A stretch of 64,000 nucleotides of DNA from DASXKD01 sp963703605 (GTDB lineage: Bacteria; Actinomycetota; Actinomycetes; Streptosporangiales; Streptosporangiaceae): positions 118,284 through 182,283 of the forward strand of contig CAVPFC010000005.1 in the NCBI GenBank assembly GCA_963703605.1, in the 5' to 3' direction. This document shows positions 29,411 through 39,072 of this stretch, piece by piece; the stretch's first letter is position 1, and every line of letters begins with the position of its first letter. The notes under the pieces were generated by a model. It did not search any database. It was not told the DNA's origin and worked only from the letters and a program-made list of their open reading frames with translations. Position numbers and translations under genes: made by a program.

Positions 29411-29830
29411 TCAGCCCCGGGCCGCCCAGCCGGTCCAGCGGGTGACCTGGATGCGGATGACCGGGCCAGCCGGAGGGCTGGCCCGGTATTGCGGGTAGCG
29501 CGTGGCCAGCAGCCGCAGCGGCCCGGCCATGTCCGCCGGCCGGTCCAGGAGCACCGCGGTCCCGTCCGCGCGGGCCCACCACAGCGCGGCCCAGTCCGCC
29601 TCGTAGTGGTCGGCGAGCACCGCTACCCGCGGATCCACGGCGATGTTGCGGAGCCGGCGCAGGTCGGTGGTGGTTTTGGGTTTGGCGTCCACCGCGGTGT
29701 AGACGCGGTCGCCGTCGACCGCGAAGGTCACCGGGACGAGGTGTGGCTGCCCGGCCGGTCCCACGGTGGCGAGCCGGGCCACCGGGGCGGCGGCGAACCG
29801 CCGGCGGGCCTCGGCGGGATCCAGATTCAC
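29411..29830 (-). CDS. PPOX-class F420-dependent protein
   Basis: 139-residue split-barrel flavin/F420-binding protein of the pyridoxamine-oxidase-like family. Typical N-terminal order: FAAAPVARLATVGPAGQPHLVPVTFAVDGDRVYTAVD, then KPKTTTDLRRLRNIAVDPRV (cofactor-contact basic stretch), and a C-terminal RIQVTRWTGW. GTG start. Stands alone, convergent with trpB2. Confidence 0.88.
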   Translation of the reverse strand: MNLDPAEARRRFAAAPVARLATVGPAGQPHLVPVTFAVDGDRVYTAVDAKPKTTTDLRRLRNIAVDPRVAVLADHYEADWAALWWARADGTAVLLDRPADMAGPLRLLATRYPQYRASPPAGPVIRIQVTRWTGWAARG

Positions 29831-29961
29831 CCGCCGTCACCTCGTATCTGTGCTCCGTGTGACACGGGTTCCATCCTGGTTCGTAGACCCACTCATGGCC
29901 GGGGTTTAGGCTTAGCTTGAAGGTCTGCCCAATAGGTCTGCCCAAACCTGGGCGGGAAATC

Positions 29962-31263
29962 ATGGCACGCGAGTCCGTACGCCCCCGCTGGTTCCGCGCC
30001 GCAGCGAGCGGCGCCGTTGGCGCGCTCGTATTCGTGCTCCCGTCGGCGCACGGAACCGGGAGCGCTCGCGATGGTCTTGCGGACCACCCGGCCACCGAGG
30101 TCATGCCGCCGACCAGCACCCACACAGCGCCCAGCACCGGCCTGTTCGCGACGGCCTGCACGGGCCGCGGGGCCTGCGTCGCGGGCGGGGACTACCAGGA
30201 CGCCAGCAAACCGGTGGAGCCGGTGGTGGCCACGCAGACGCGCGGCCGGTGGTCACGGGGCAGCACGCTCCAGCTCCCCCTGAACGCCGCCAGCCAGCCG
30301 TATTCCGAGGTCAACGGCATGGGCTGCGTAAGCGCGGGGAACTGCGTGGCGGTCGGCGACTACGAGTACGGCAGGGCGAACAGTCTCCAGGCGTTCATCG
30401 CCACCGAGTCGCACGGCCGGTGGGGGCGCGCCTTCGCGCCCAGGCTGCCCGGCGACGCCGCGTCGCCCGCGTCGGCTCAGCTCGACGCGGTGACGTGCCT
30501 GAGCAGCGGGTTCTGCGAGGCCGTCGGCAGCTATCAGGATTCGTCCGGCAACGTGCAGACGATGGCGCTGGCCAGGCTTACGAGGGGCGGCTGGCGCCCG
30601 GCCACCGAGGTCGCCTCGCCGGCCGGCGCGGCCGTGAACCCGGACGCGTTCATGACCGGGATCGCCTGCACCGGCCCCGGGGCCTGCGTCGCGGTCGGGA
30701 ACTACAGCGTGTCGTCCAGCCGGTTCGCGCCGATGGGCGCGATCGAGTTCCGGGGCGGCTGGCACCGGGCGACCGAGATCTTCGCGCCGCGCAACTCCAT
30801 CCCGAGCACGTTCACGGCCCTTTCCTCGATCTCCTGCCCGTCGGCCGCATCGTGCCTCGGCGTGGGCGAGTACGCGGTTTCGGCTACGCAGAGCCAGGCG
30901 ATGAGCGTGACCGAGTCGAAAGGCCGGTTCGGCCGGGCCGTCGAGATCACCGCGGTCCCGCGCGGCGCCAGCATCCACCCGAGCACCTACCTCCTCGGTG
31001 TCTCGTGCGTGTCCACCGGCAACTGCCTCGCGGTCGGCGGCGGGCGAAACGCGGCGAACCGCTCGGTGGCTCTGGCCATGACCCTGGGGCGAGGCCACTG
31101 GCGCGCGGCGTTCCTGCCGCCCCCGCCCCGGGCCGGCACCGGCATCCACGAGTTGTCGGCCCTGTACTCGGTGTCCTGCACCGGCCGGGACGAGTGCACC
31201 GCCGTGGGTTACTACCACGATCTCACCGGCACCCTCCGCGCCGAGGCCGCGTCCACCAGGTGA
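29962..31263 (+). CDS. Secreted repeat protein with paired-cysteine modules
   Basis: 433 residues. A signal peptide is visible: Arg-rich start (ARESVRPRWFR), hydrophobic GAVGALVFVLPSA, cleavage near AHG. The mature part has about seven ~50-residue repeats of the form C-T/V/S-x4-C-V/L-A/G-V-G-x-Y (for example CTGRGACVAGGDY, CVSAGNCVAVGDY, CPSAASCLGVGEY), each followed by a Gly-Arg-Trp segment. Such modules are common in extracellular actinobacterial proteins and suggest a beta-propeller with one disulphide per blade. Function unknown. Confidence 0.75.
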   Translation: MARESVRPRWFRAAASGAVGALVFVLPSAHGTGSARDGLADHPATEVMPPTSTHTAPSTGLFATACTGRGACVAGGDYQDASKPVEPVVATQTRGRWSRGSTLQLPLNAASQPYSEVNGMGCVSAGNCVAVGDYEYGRANSLQAFIATESHGRWGRAFAPRLPGDAASPASAQLDAVTCLSSGFCEAVGSYQDSSGNVQTMALARLTRGGWRPATEVASPAGAAVNPDAFMTGIACTGPGACVAVGNYSVSSSRFAPMGAIEFRGGWHRATEIFAPRNSIPSTFTALSSISCPSAASCLGVGEYAVSATQSQAMSVTESKGRFGRAVEITAVPRGASIHPSTYLLGVSCVSTGNCLAVGGGRNAANRSVALAMTLGRGHWRAAFLPPPPRAGTGIHELSALYSVSCTGRDECTAVGYYHDLTGTLRAEAASTR

Positions 31264-31275
31264 TCCGGCAGGCAC

Positions 31276-33548
31276 TCAGCCCGGATAGACGCTGGGGCCG
31301 GTGGTATAGCGGCGCCCGCTGGGAGTGGTCCATGTCATGATCCCGGGCCGGGACTGGTCGAGCCGCCAGCCGTGGGCTTGTTTGGCCTGGTGGTGGGTCC
31401 GGCAGAGCGGGGCCAGGTTGCACTCGCAGGTCCGCCCGCCCTGCTCGTACGGCACCGTGTGATCCTGGTCGCACCCGCGTGCCGGCCGCCCGCAACCAGG
31501 GAAGGCACACCTGCTCTGCCGGATCTGGATCAGGTGCCGCAACGAGGGCGCGGGCCGGTACCCCGCGGACTCCCGCCGGTGCGCACACCCCGCCGTCTCC
31601 AGCCATTCCAGCCGCACACCCGCCAGCCAAGCGGCGACGCCCGCCGACAACCCCGGGCCCAGGTCGCCGTCGCCTGTTGCCGACCGCGAACCGGCACCCG
31701 TCAACGTTCGCGGGCGTCCCGGCAGTCCGGAGTGCACGAACGCTCCACGCCCTCCCGGCGGCCTAGGGAGTCCTGACACTCCCGGCCCTCCCGGCGGTTG
31801 CGGGCCTCGCGACGACTCGGGACGTCCTGACGCCTCTCGACCTCCCGACGGTCGACCTCCCGACGGTCGCTCGCCTCCAGGTGGCCCGGGGCCTCCCGGC
31901 GATCCTGGGCCTCCTGATGATCGCGGGTCTCCTCCGGGCGGCCCGCGGCGGGGACGGGCGCAGCCGTGCGCGATGGGGCGGCCGTTGTGATCGATGACGG
32001 TCAGACACCATCGGGTACCAGGGTGCTGAGCCATGGCCCTTGCCAGATCTCGGCAATCCTGCGCGTCCACCGGGCCGAACCCGGCCACCTCGCCCGGCAC
32101 CTCCCCCAGGCCCAGCCAGGTGCCCAACGGCACCGTCAGGTTGACCATCCCCGCAGCACCGGGCCGCCTGGTGCCTCCGGACCGCTGGTGGAGCCAGGGC
32201 CGCCGGGCGAACTGGAGCCGCCAGGCCAGCAGGGAGAACTGGGGTCATCGAGCGAGCCGGGCCAACCGGGGACGGCGGCCGAACTGAGGCCGACGGGCGA
32301 GCCGGAGCCGCCGGGCGAACTGGAGCCGCCGGGCCAGCCGGGGACGCTAGGAGAGCTGGGGCTACCGTTATCGCCCGCACCGCAGGGAGCGGCGGCGCCG
32401 CCGCGGGACGATGCTCCGCCGGGCGGCAGCAAGGACGCCACGGGCTGGCCGGTCAGCAATGCCACGAACACCCGGGCCCGGAGCTGATCCATGGTTCCGG
32501 TCAGCCCGGCCGCGTGCAGCGCGCGGGCCAGCTCCGTCAGGTGCTGATCCGCCGCAAGCGCCCCGGTCGGCGGGAGATCCCGGCCCGCTAGCGCACCGGT
32601 CCCGGCGTGCTCGGTCCACCGCTCCACGCGCGCGTCGCGTTGTGCCCGCTCCTGCCGCTTGCGCGCCGCAGCGGGATCCGCCGCTATGACCGCCCGGCGC
32701 GTGGCCGCCCGCAGCCGGGTGGTCGTCTGACCCGCCGCGCGGGCCAGCACATGGGCCTCCACGGAGGCGAGGTGCTCATCCTCCAGACCGGCGACCTCAT
32801 CGGCGATCACCATTACCCGCGGCAGGTCGAGCACGCCGTCGGCCAGGGCGCGCGCCGTCAAGGGCAGCCGCCGCAGCGTCAGCGCAAGGTCGAGCAGCCG
32901 ATCGGCGTCCCGCCCGGTCAGCGTCAGCGCGGCGGCGATCTCCGCGTCCGCGTGCTCGGCCCTCCCCGCCTGCCCCGCCGCCTCCTGGGCCAGCCGGCGG
33001 CGCATCAGGTCGCCCGTGGCGGCCAGCTCCACCGACGCCGACCATGACGAAAGCCGCCGTGCCGCCCGCAACAGCCCAATGAGCTCGTCATCACTCAGCC
33101 GGCCTAGGCCCGCCGTGCACACATCGGCGGCCAGCCCGGCCAGCGTCGGCCCCGGCGGCAGGTCATCGACCACCCCACCGGAGGCGAACCCGGCACCGTC
33201 GCCCGTCGAGCGGTTCCAGAACCCGGCCGCGATCGGCTCGGGTCCCTCCGGCGCCTCCGTGGCCGCCAGGTACTCATCCAGCAACGGGCCGGGCAGGTCA
33301 GCTAACCACGCATCCGCGCCGTCCGGCGGCGCGGCCAGGGGCCCGGGATCGAGGACCGGCAGCTCCTCCGCCGGGGGCGGCACCGCCTCCGCACCAGCCG
33401 CCTCCAGCGCGGCGATCTCGGCATCCCACTCCGCGTCCAGAAGCTCCTCCGCCGTCGGCCGCATGCGTGCCAGCAGCGCCTCGCGCAGGCGAGCTTTGTC
33501 TGGGGCTGGCCGGCGTGCCGCCCCGGCGCTGGCCGCTGGTGCGGGCAT
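31276..33548 (-). pseudogene. DUF222-HNH endonuclease with collagen-like linkers, frame broken near 32,150
   Basis: N-terminal DUF222 domain (LSDDELIGLLRAARRLSSW, LDLPRVMVIADE, TTTRLRAATRRAVIA) and C-terminal HNH nuclease (CAFPGCGRPARGCDQDH, then CNLAPLCRTHH). The ATG at 33548 follows GGGGAGG. The two halves are in different frames: the first ends at 32136, the second opens at MVNLTVPLGTWLGL (32148). In intact homologues this junction is continuous, so a one-base error or real frameshift lies just upstream of 32,150. Unusual Gly-Pro-Ser-rich linkers sit on both sides of the break. HNH and DUF222 proteins are multicopy in actinobacteria; function is not well known. Confidence 0.7.
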
Positions 33549-33734
33549 CTGGCTCACCTCCCCGGACCCGGGTCTCATGCCGTCTGGTTCGACGCTATCA
33601 GGCGGTACCGACAAAGTTGAGGGCCATAACTACGAAAAAAGAATCGAATCCGGAACATGTCCCGGATCGGCCAGGATCTCTTTGAGGTCGGCGTACCCCC
33701 ACGCCCCGCCGCAGTCCTCCGGGGGCACGCGCCC

Positions 33735-34235
33735 TTACCGGCCAGGCAGGACGGATAGGCGCCTCCTGGGGTCCCTGGCAGGATCTGCGGCCCGGTCAGG
33801 CTCCCATGCAGCCAGCCTCGGCCTGCCGCTCAGCCTTGCCACAACGTCCGCCTCGGCTGGGTGACCGGAGCGGCGCAGCAGCGACAGCGCCTCGCCCACA
33901 TCAAGGCCGAGCTCATGCTGGACGATGGCGGCCAGCGGAAGCGGCAGTTCGGGGAGGCTGTCCAGCATGATGCTGAGCGCATCCACGGCCAGCCACGCCT
34001 CATCCGCAGGGTCCGCGGCCAGCGGCTCTTCCTGTTCGGCCAGCCACTGCCGGGCGTAGGCACCGAATCCCGGCTTCCTGGCCCACTCTCGCCAGCGCTC
34101 AGCCCCGTCCGGTCCCAGTTCCGTGCCGAACGCCAGGGCGGCGATGCGCGGCTCGCCGCTCGCCGATTCGGCGAAGGCAAGCAGTTCCCCGACCGCCGCG
34201 TCCGTGGATCGTGCTTCCAGCCACGGTCCCGCCAT
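33735..34235 (-). CDS. Uncharacterised protein
   Basis: 166 residues. It is Ala/Leu-rich and probably helical throughout: GELLAFAESASGEPRIAALAF, ELPLPLAAIVQHELGLDVGEAL, LLRRSGHPAEADVVA. No family recognised. No ribosome site stands out. Possibly expressed with the downstream metallophosphoesterase and VOC genes on this strand, but the gap to them is ~40 bp with no coupling. Confidence 0.5.
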   Translation of the reverse strand: MAGPWLEARSTDAAVGELLAFAESASGEPRIAALAFGTELGPDGAERWREWARKPGFGAYARQWLAEQEEPLAADPADEAWLAVDALSIMLDSLPELPLPLAAIVQHELGLDVGEALSLLRRSGHPAEADVVARLSGRPRLAAWEPDRAADPARDPRRRLSVLPGR

Positions 34236-34272
34236 GGAGCCCGGCGTCAGGTCTCCCGGCCCGGGCCCGGAG

Positions 34273-34763
34273 TCAGGTCACCGGGACGATCTGGGCCACG
34301 AGCAGGCGGCCGTCGGCGATGTCCAGCAGGCCGAGCGTGCCGTGGGGCTGGTGGCGGCGGTCGGTGGGCGAACCGGGGTTGAAGATCCGCTGGCCGTACT
34401 CCGCGTGGTCCAGCGGAATGTGCGAGTGGCCGAACACCACGAGGTCCGCGCCGGGGAAACGGCGGCGCAGCCGGGTGGGCCGCCGGCCGCCGGGCCCGAG
34501 TCGTGGATCATGGCCACGCGGAGGCCGCCGAGATCGAGTTCCAGGGTGTCCGGGGCGCCCCAGGCCGCCACGTCCCGGCCGTCGTTGTTGCCGCGCACCG
34601 CGTGCACCGGCGCGTAGGCGGCCAGCTCGTCCAGCACAGCGGCGGTGCACACGTCGCCCGCGTGCAGGATGAGGTCCGCCCCGCGCAGGTGCGCCGCCAC
34701 CGGCGCCGGGCAGGACTTCCAGCGGCGCGGGGCGTGCGTGTCGGCCAGCACGACAACCTTCAC
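34273..34763 (-). pseudogene. YfcE/MJ0936-type metallophosphoesterase, one frameshift
   Basis: Predicted phosphodiesterase. GTG at 34763 opens KVVVLADTHAPRRW; the metal motifs LADTH, LILHAGDVC and VRGNNDGRD are in the first frame. After HDSGPAAG near 34,490 the protein continues in another frame with RRFPGADLVVFGHSHIP and NPGSPTDRR. Total length 491 bp is one short of a multiple of three. Restoring one base (a GCCC run reads GCC) recovers the family's full length of ~163 residues. Likely a consensus error rather than a dead gene. Confidence 0.7.
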
Positions 34764-34806
34764 GCCCCCCATTCTGGGGCCCCGCATTCTGGGGCTGGCC
34801 AGGACC

Positions 34807-36108
34807 CTAGCCGGGATATCCGGTGAGGGAGAAGCGGGTTCCCTGGTAGTCGGTGCACTCGGCGATGACGCCGTAGGGCTCCCGGTGCGGGTCGGTCGAT
34901 GTGCCGCCCGCCTCGCGGACCCGGGCGACGGCCGCCGCCACGTCGCTCACCCGCCACACCGGCACCGCGGCGGGCTGCGTATGCCCCCCGCTGACCCCGA
35001 TCATCGGCGTGGTGCCCTCGACCTGCCAGCCGCCGGGGGTCCGGCCGGGATTGGCCCGCCAGCCGAGCACCGAGCCGTAGAACGCCAGCGTGCTGGCCGG
35101 GTCGGCCACCTCCAGGGTCACGTAGATGATGTCGCCGTTACGGCCGGCCGGGCCGGGACCGGCCGGGCCGGGACCGCCGGGGCGGGTCGGCTGCTGATAC
35201 AGCGCGAACCGCACACCATCGGGGTCCACGCAGTCGGCGCTCACCCCATACGCCCGCCGCACGGGCTCGCCGGCCTCACCTCCGGCCGCGCGAACCCGCG
35301 CCACCGCCTCGGCGGCGTCGTCCACGACGTACGAGCAGAACAAGATCGGGCCCGCATCGGTTTCCCAGAGCCCCTGGGGTGGCGTCAGATCGGCGGCCTG
35401 CCACCCACGCGCCCCGTGCGCGGGCGCGTACTCCACGCCGAGCACCGCGCCGTAGAACGCGGCGGCGCGCGGCGCGTCCGGCACCCACAGCGACGCGTAC
35501 CCGATGTCGCCCTGGCGCAGCGCGGGCCCCGGCGCGCCGCCTCCGGCAGCGGCACGGCGCAGGGGAGCCTGCAACATCCACCGGTGCCCGTAGGGGTCGG
35601 TCAGCGTGACGTTGCGGTGACCGTGCGCCTCGTAGGGCCCCCGGTCCAGCCGCGCCCCGGCCTCCACCGCGGCCCCGGCGACGTCGTCCACGTCGCCGAC
35701 CTCCAGCACCAGGCTCACCGGGACACCGGCCGGGTCCGGGGCGCGCACGCCGATCTCCGGGTGCTCGTCGGCGAGGTAGATCACCCCGCCGGCCAGTTCG
35801 AGCTCGGAGTGACCGACCCGCCCGTCCGGCATGATGATCGGCTCCCCGCGCAGCCGCGCGCCGAGCACGGACGCGTACCAGTCCAGGGCGCCCCGGGCCC
35901 CGCGCACCGCGAGGTAGGGAACGGCCGCGCCGCGCTCCGCGGGCGGGGGGGATTCGGGTTCGGGCAGGGTCACGGCTATATCCGTCACGGCGACTCCTTC
36001 GGGTAGGCCAAGGGCGCGCTCCAGGCGGGCCCGCAGGCGGGCGGCGAAAACGGGATCGGGATCGGCCGGGGTGACCGGCACCCGCAGCGCGTCAAACGGG
36101 TCGGTCAT
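34807..36108 (-). CDS. Three-domain VOC (glyoxalase-like) protein
   Basis: 433 residues with three consecutive VOC folds: residues ~60-180 (VPYLAVRGARGALDWYASVLGA), ~195-310 (GDIGYASLWVPDAPRAAAFYGAVLG) and ~325-430 (DIIYVTLEVADPASTLAFYGSVLG). An N-terminal ~55-residue extension precedes them. VOC domains usually form metal-binding pairs; three is unusual. ATG at 36108 overlaps the sigma factor's 3' end by 17 bp, indicating translational coupling. Function unknown. Confidence 0.85.
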   Translation of the reverse strand: MTDPFDALRVPVTPADPDPVFAARLRARLERALGLPEGVAVTDIAVTLPEPESPPPAERGAAVPYLAVRGARGALDWYASVLGARLRGEPIIMPDGRVGHSELELAGGVIYLADEHPEIGVRAPDPAGVPVSLVLEVGDVDDVAGAAVEAGARLDRGPYEAHGHRNVTLTDPYGHRWMLQAPLRRAAAGGGAPGPALRQGDIGYASLWVPDAPRAAAFYGAVLGVEYAPAHGARGWQAADLTPPQGLWETDAGPILFCSYVVDDAAEAVARVRAAGGEAGEPVRRAYGVSADCVDPDGVRFALYQQPTRPGGPGPAGPGPAGRNGDIIYVTLEVADPASTLAFYGSVLGWRANPGRTPGGWQVEGTTPMIGVSGGHTQPAAVPVWRVSDVAAAVARVREAGGTSTDPHREPYGVIAECTDYQGTRFSLTGYPG

Positions 36109-36637
36109 CGCCGTGCTCCCCTCCTTCGGCTGCGTAGGCGGCGCGGAACGCCGACCGGGCCCGGACCAGCAGCGCCTCGGTGGCGTGCACCGTGCGGCCG
36201 AGCATCCCGGCGACCTCGGGCACCGGCAGGTCGTCCACGTACCGCAGCGTCAGCGCGGCCCGGTGCTGCGGGCCGAGCCGTTGCAACACGTCCCGGGCCC
36301 GCAGCGCATCGATCCTGGCGTCCCACGGGTCGTCGGCCCGGCGGTCGGGCTCCGCGGCCACGGCGCGCAGCGAGCGCTCCTCCCGGGCCTGCCGCCGCCA
36401 GTGGTCGCTCAGCTTGTGCCGGGCCACCCCGATCAGCCAGGCCGTGCTCAGCGGCGGCGGCGTGGCGCCCCGCACCGCGTCGACCGCGGCCAGGAACGTC
36501 TCGCCGGTCAGGTCCTCGGCCAGCGCCCGCTGCCCGCACCGGGACAGCAGGTAGCCGTAGACCTGCGGAAGTGCCTGGTCATAGAGGGCGAGCAGGCGCG
36601 CGGGAGGGCCCGCCGAAGCCAGCTGCTGTCCGCTCAC
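36092..36637 (-). CDS. ECF-type RNA polymerase sigma factor
   Basis: 181 residues from a GTG at 36637. Sigma2: LALYDQALPQVYGYLLSRCG, then AEDLTGETFLAAV. Sigma4: LTLRYVDDLPVPEVAGMLGR and TVHATEALLVRARSAFR. No anti-sigma gene is adjacent; instead the 3' end overlaps the triple-VOC gene, so the VOC protein may be its target or its ligand sensor. This is inference from layout. Confidence 0.9.
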   Translation of the reverse strand: MSGQQLASAGPPARLLALYDQALPQVYGYLLSRCGQRALAEDLTGETFLAAVDAVRGATPPPLSTAWLIGVARHKLSDHWRRQAREERSLRAVAAEPDRRADDPWDARIDALRARDVLQRLGPQHRAALTLRYVDDLPVPEVAGMLGRTVHATEALLVRARSAFRAAYAAEGGEHGDDRPV

Positions 36638-36823
36638 ACCCCTATCGTCGTCCGGGCGCCCCGAACTCCGACGGGTGCGGCCCGGACCGGCCACGAATGC
36701 CCGGTTTTGCCCGCGGCCAGCCCCGGGATGACGTCTTGCTGACGGGGGCGGCCCGCCGCCCGCCAGGCGTAATGCACATCCCAAGGCTGCCTGGGCAGCT
36801 GCCCGGCGGTTACCGTGGAAGGC

Positions 36824-38179
36824 ATGGCGGACGGGAAACTCAGCCTGGATATCGGGGGGACCACCGTGGTGGTGTCCAACCCGGGCAAGGTCTACTTCCC
36901 GCGCACCGGGCACACCAAGCTGGACCTGGTCCGGTACTACCTGGCCGTGGCCGACGGCGCGCTGCGCGGCGTGATCGGGCGCCCCATGGTGCTCAAGCGG
37001 TACGTGCACGGGGCCGAGGGCGAACCGTTCTTCCAGAAGCGCGCCCCGGACAAACGCCCCGATTGGGTCGAGACGGTGCTGCTCAGCTTCCCGTCCGGGC
37101 GCACCGCCGACGAGGTCGTGCCCCGCGACGCGGCCGCGCTGGCCTGGGTGGTCAACCTGGGCTGCATCGACCTGAACCCGCACCCGGTGCTGGCCGACGA
37201 CCTGGACCATCCCGACGAGCTGCGGGTCGACCTCGACCCGGTGCCGGGCGTGGAGTGGCCGCAGATCCTCCAGGTGGCGCTCGTCGCCCGGGACGTGCTG
37301 GCCGACTTCGGGCTGACCGGGTGGCCGAAGACCTCCGGCTCGCGGGGCTTCCACGTCTACGCCCGCATCGAGCGGCGCTGGACCTTCACCGACGTCCGCC
37401 GCGCCGCGGTGGCCCTGGCCAGGGAGATCGAGCGCCGGGCGCCCGAGGAGGCCACCGCGCAGTGGTGGAAGGAGGAGCGGCACGGCGTGTTCGTGGACTA
37501 CAACCAGAACGCCAAGGACCGCACGGTCGCCTCCGCCTACTCGGTCCGCCCCACCGCCGACGCGCGGGTGTCGACGACGCTGGCGTGGGCGGAGGTTCCC
37601 GGCTGCGACCCCGCGGCGTTCACCATCGACACCGTGCCCGCCAGGTTCGCGCAGCTCGGCGACCCCTGGGAGGGCATGGACGCCACGGCCGGCTCGCTGG
37701 AACCGCTGCTGGCTCTCGCGGCGGAGGATGAAAAAGCAGGTCTCGCCGATGCCCCCTGGCCGCCGCACTACGACAAGCAGGCCGGGGAGCCGCCCAGGGT
37801 TCAGCCTTCTAAACGCCGGATGGGTGGAACCCGGGGCGCCGCGCCCGCCGTGGCTCCGCCAGCACCGGGAAAAACCAGCGGGGCAACGGGCCGGCGTCGT
37901 TCGGTGATGCCGCTCATCGAGGTGGCCAGGGCCGCGACCAAGGACGAGGCCATGGCCGGCCTGGAGAAGTGGAAACTGCGGCACCCGGGAGTCTGGGACT
38001 ACCTGGAGCCCGCGGACGTGCTGGTGGACTCGATGCGGGGGCGCAGCTACAGCTGGACCAGGATCCGGCTGAACCTGCGGCACGTGCCGGAGGCGGAGCG
38101 GCCGCCGCAGGAGGCGCTGGAGACCGACTACGACCCGTGGACGCAGGGCGAGGGACCGCGGCGGCGCGGCGGACTATGA
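36824..38179 (+). CDS. LigD-type DNA primase/polymerase (AEP), standalone
   Basis: 451 residues from the ATG at 36824 (an in-frame GTG lies at 36815). Archaeo-eukaryotic primase domain of the LigD/Prim-PolC family used in non-homologous end joining or excision repair. Key motifs: NPGKVYFP near the start, FFQKRAP, DLNPHPV, catalytic RVDLDP, SGSRGFHVYARI and VFVDYNQNAKDRTVAS. The C-terminal ~150 residues are a separate conserved tail (MPLIEVARAATKDEAMAGLEKW and RSYSWTRIRLNLRHVP). No ligase or nuclease domain follows and no ku is present in the window. Confidence 0.9.
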   Translation: MADGKLSLDIGGTTVVVSNPGKVYFPRTGHTKLDLVRYYLAVADGALRGVIGRPMVLKRYVHGAEGEPFFQKRAPDKRPDWVETVLLSFPSGRTADEVVPRDAAALAWVVNLGCIDLNPHPVLADDLDHPDELRVDLDPVPGVEWPQILQVALVARDVLADFGLTGWPKTSGSRGFHVYARIERRWTFTDVRRAAVALAREIERRAPEEATAQWWKEERHGVFVDYNQNAKDRTVASAYSVRPTADARVSTTLAWAEVPGCDPAAFTIDTVPARFAQLGDPWEGMDATAGSLEPLLALAAEDEKAGLADAPWPPHYDKQAGEPPRVQPSKRRMGGTRGAAPAVAPPAPGKTSGATGRRRSVMPLIEVARAATKDEAMAGLEKWKLRHPGVWDYLEPADVLVDSMRGRSYSWTRIRLNLRHVPEAERPPQEALETDYDPWTQGEGPRRRGGL

Positions 38180-38219
38180 TCCTTGGCGGTAACCCGATCT
38201 AGACCAAAGGGACACGCCT

Positions 38220-39059
38220 GTGCGCTTCGCGATCAAGACCAGGCCCGAGCACACGCCGTGGGCGCAGATCCGTGACGTGTGGCTGGCGGCCGACGAGGTA
38301 CCGCTGTTCGAGTCGGCCTGGAACTGGGACCACTTCTACCCGCTGACCGAGCCGTTCACCGGGCCCAACCTGGAGGCCTGGTCGATGCTCGCCGCGATGG
38401 CCGAGGCGACCCACCGGATCCGGCTCGGCTGCCAGGTCACCGGCATGGTCTACCGGCACCCGGCCGTGCTCGCCAACATCGCGGCCACCACCGACATCAT
38501 CTCCGGCGGGCGGCTGGAGCTGGGCCTGGGCGCGGGGTGGAACGAGATGGAGACCACCGCCTACGGCATCCCGCTGCCGCCGCTGCGGGAACGGTTCGAC
38601 CGGTTCGACGAGGGCGTCGAGGCGATCATCTCGCTGCTCAGCAACGAGACCACCACGTTCGCGGGCCGCTACGTGCAGCTCACCGACGCGCGGTGCGAGC
38701 CCAAGCCGGTGCAGCGCCCGCACCCGCCGCTCACCATCGGCGGCCGCGGGCGGACCAGGACGCTGCGCACCGCGGCGCGCTGGGCACAGCAGTGGAACGC
38801 GATCACCCCGGGCCCGGAGGACTGGCTCAGCCTCAAGGACACGCTGGTCGAGCACTGCGCCAGCATCGGCCGGGATGCGCGCGAGATCACCTGCTCGGTC
38901 AACGTCCGGGTGGCGGGCCCCGACGGGATCAAGCGGGCCGCCGAGCTGGCCGCGGCCTACCGCGACGCGGGCGCCGACCTGGTCATCATGAACCTGCCGC
39001 TGGACGCCCGCCCGGCCATGCTGGCGCCGCTGGCCGACGAGCTCGCGCCGCTGGCCTGA
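38220..39059 (+). CDS. LLM-class F420-dependent oxidoreductase
   Basis: 279-residue luciferase-like (beta/alpha)8 barrel. RFAIKTRPEHTPWAQI start, WNWDHFYPL, LAAMAEATHRIRLGCQVTGM, FRHPA-like YRHPAVLANIAAT, and GGRLELGLGAGWNEMETTAYG (the glycine loop that binds F420/FMN phosphate). C-terminal LTIGGRGRTRTLRTAARWAQQWNA fits the family. GTG start with a GGGACAC site only. Substrate unknown. Confidence 0.9.
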   Translation: MRFAIKTRPEHTPWAQIRDVWLAADEVPLFESAWNWDHFYPLTEPFTGPNLEAWSMLAAMAEATHRIRLGCQVTGMVYRHPAVLANIAATTDIISGGRLELGLGAGWNEMETTAYGIPLPPLRERFDRFDEGVEAIISLLSNETTTFAGRYVQLTDARCEPKPVQRPHPPLTIGGRGRTRTLRTAARWAQQWNAITPGPEDWLSLKDTLVEHCASIGRDAREITCSVNVRVAGPDGIKRAAELAAAYRDAGADLVIMNLPLDARPAMLAPLADELAPLA

Positions 39060-39072
39060 TCCGGGCCCCGGG

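Noticed and set aside
35130..35190. GGGCCGGGACC-type direct repeats as a possible regulatory array
   Set aside because: They encode a Gly-Pro-Ala linker between VOC domains and are explained by coding repetition.
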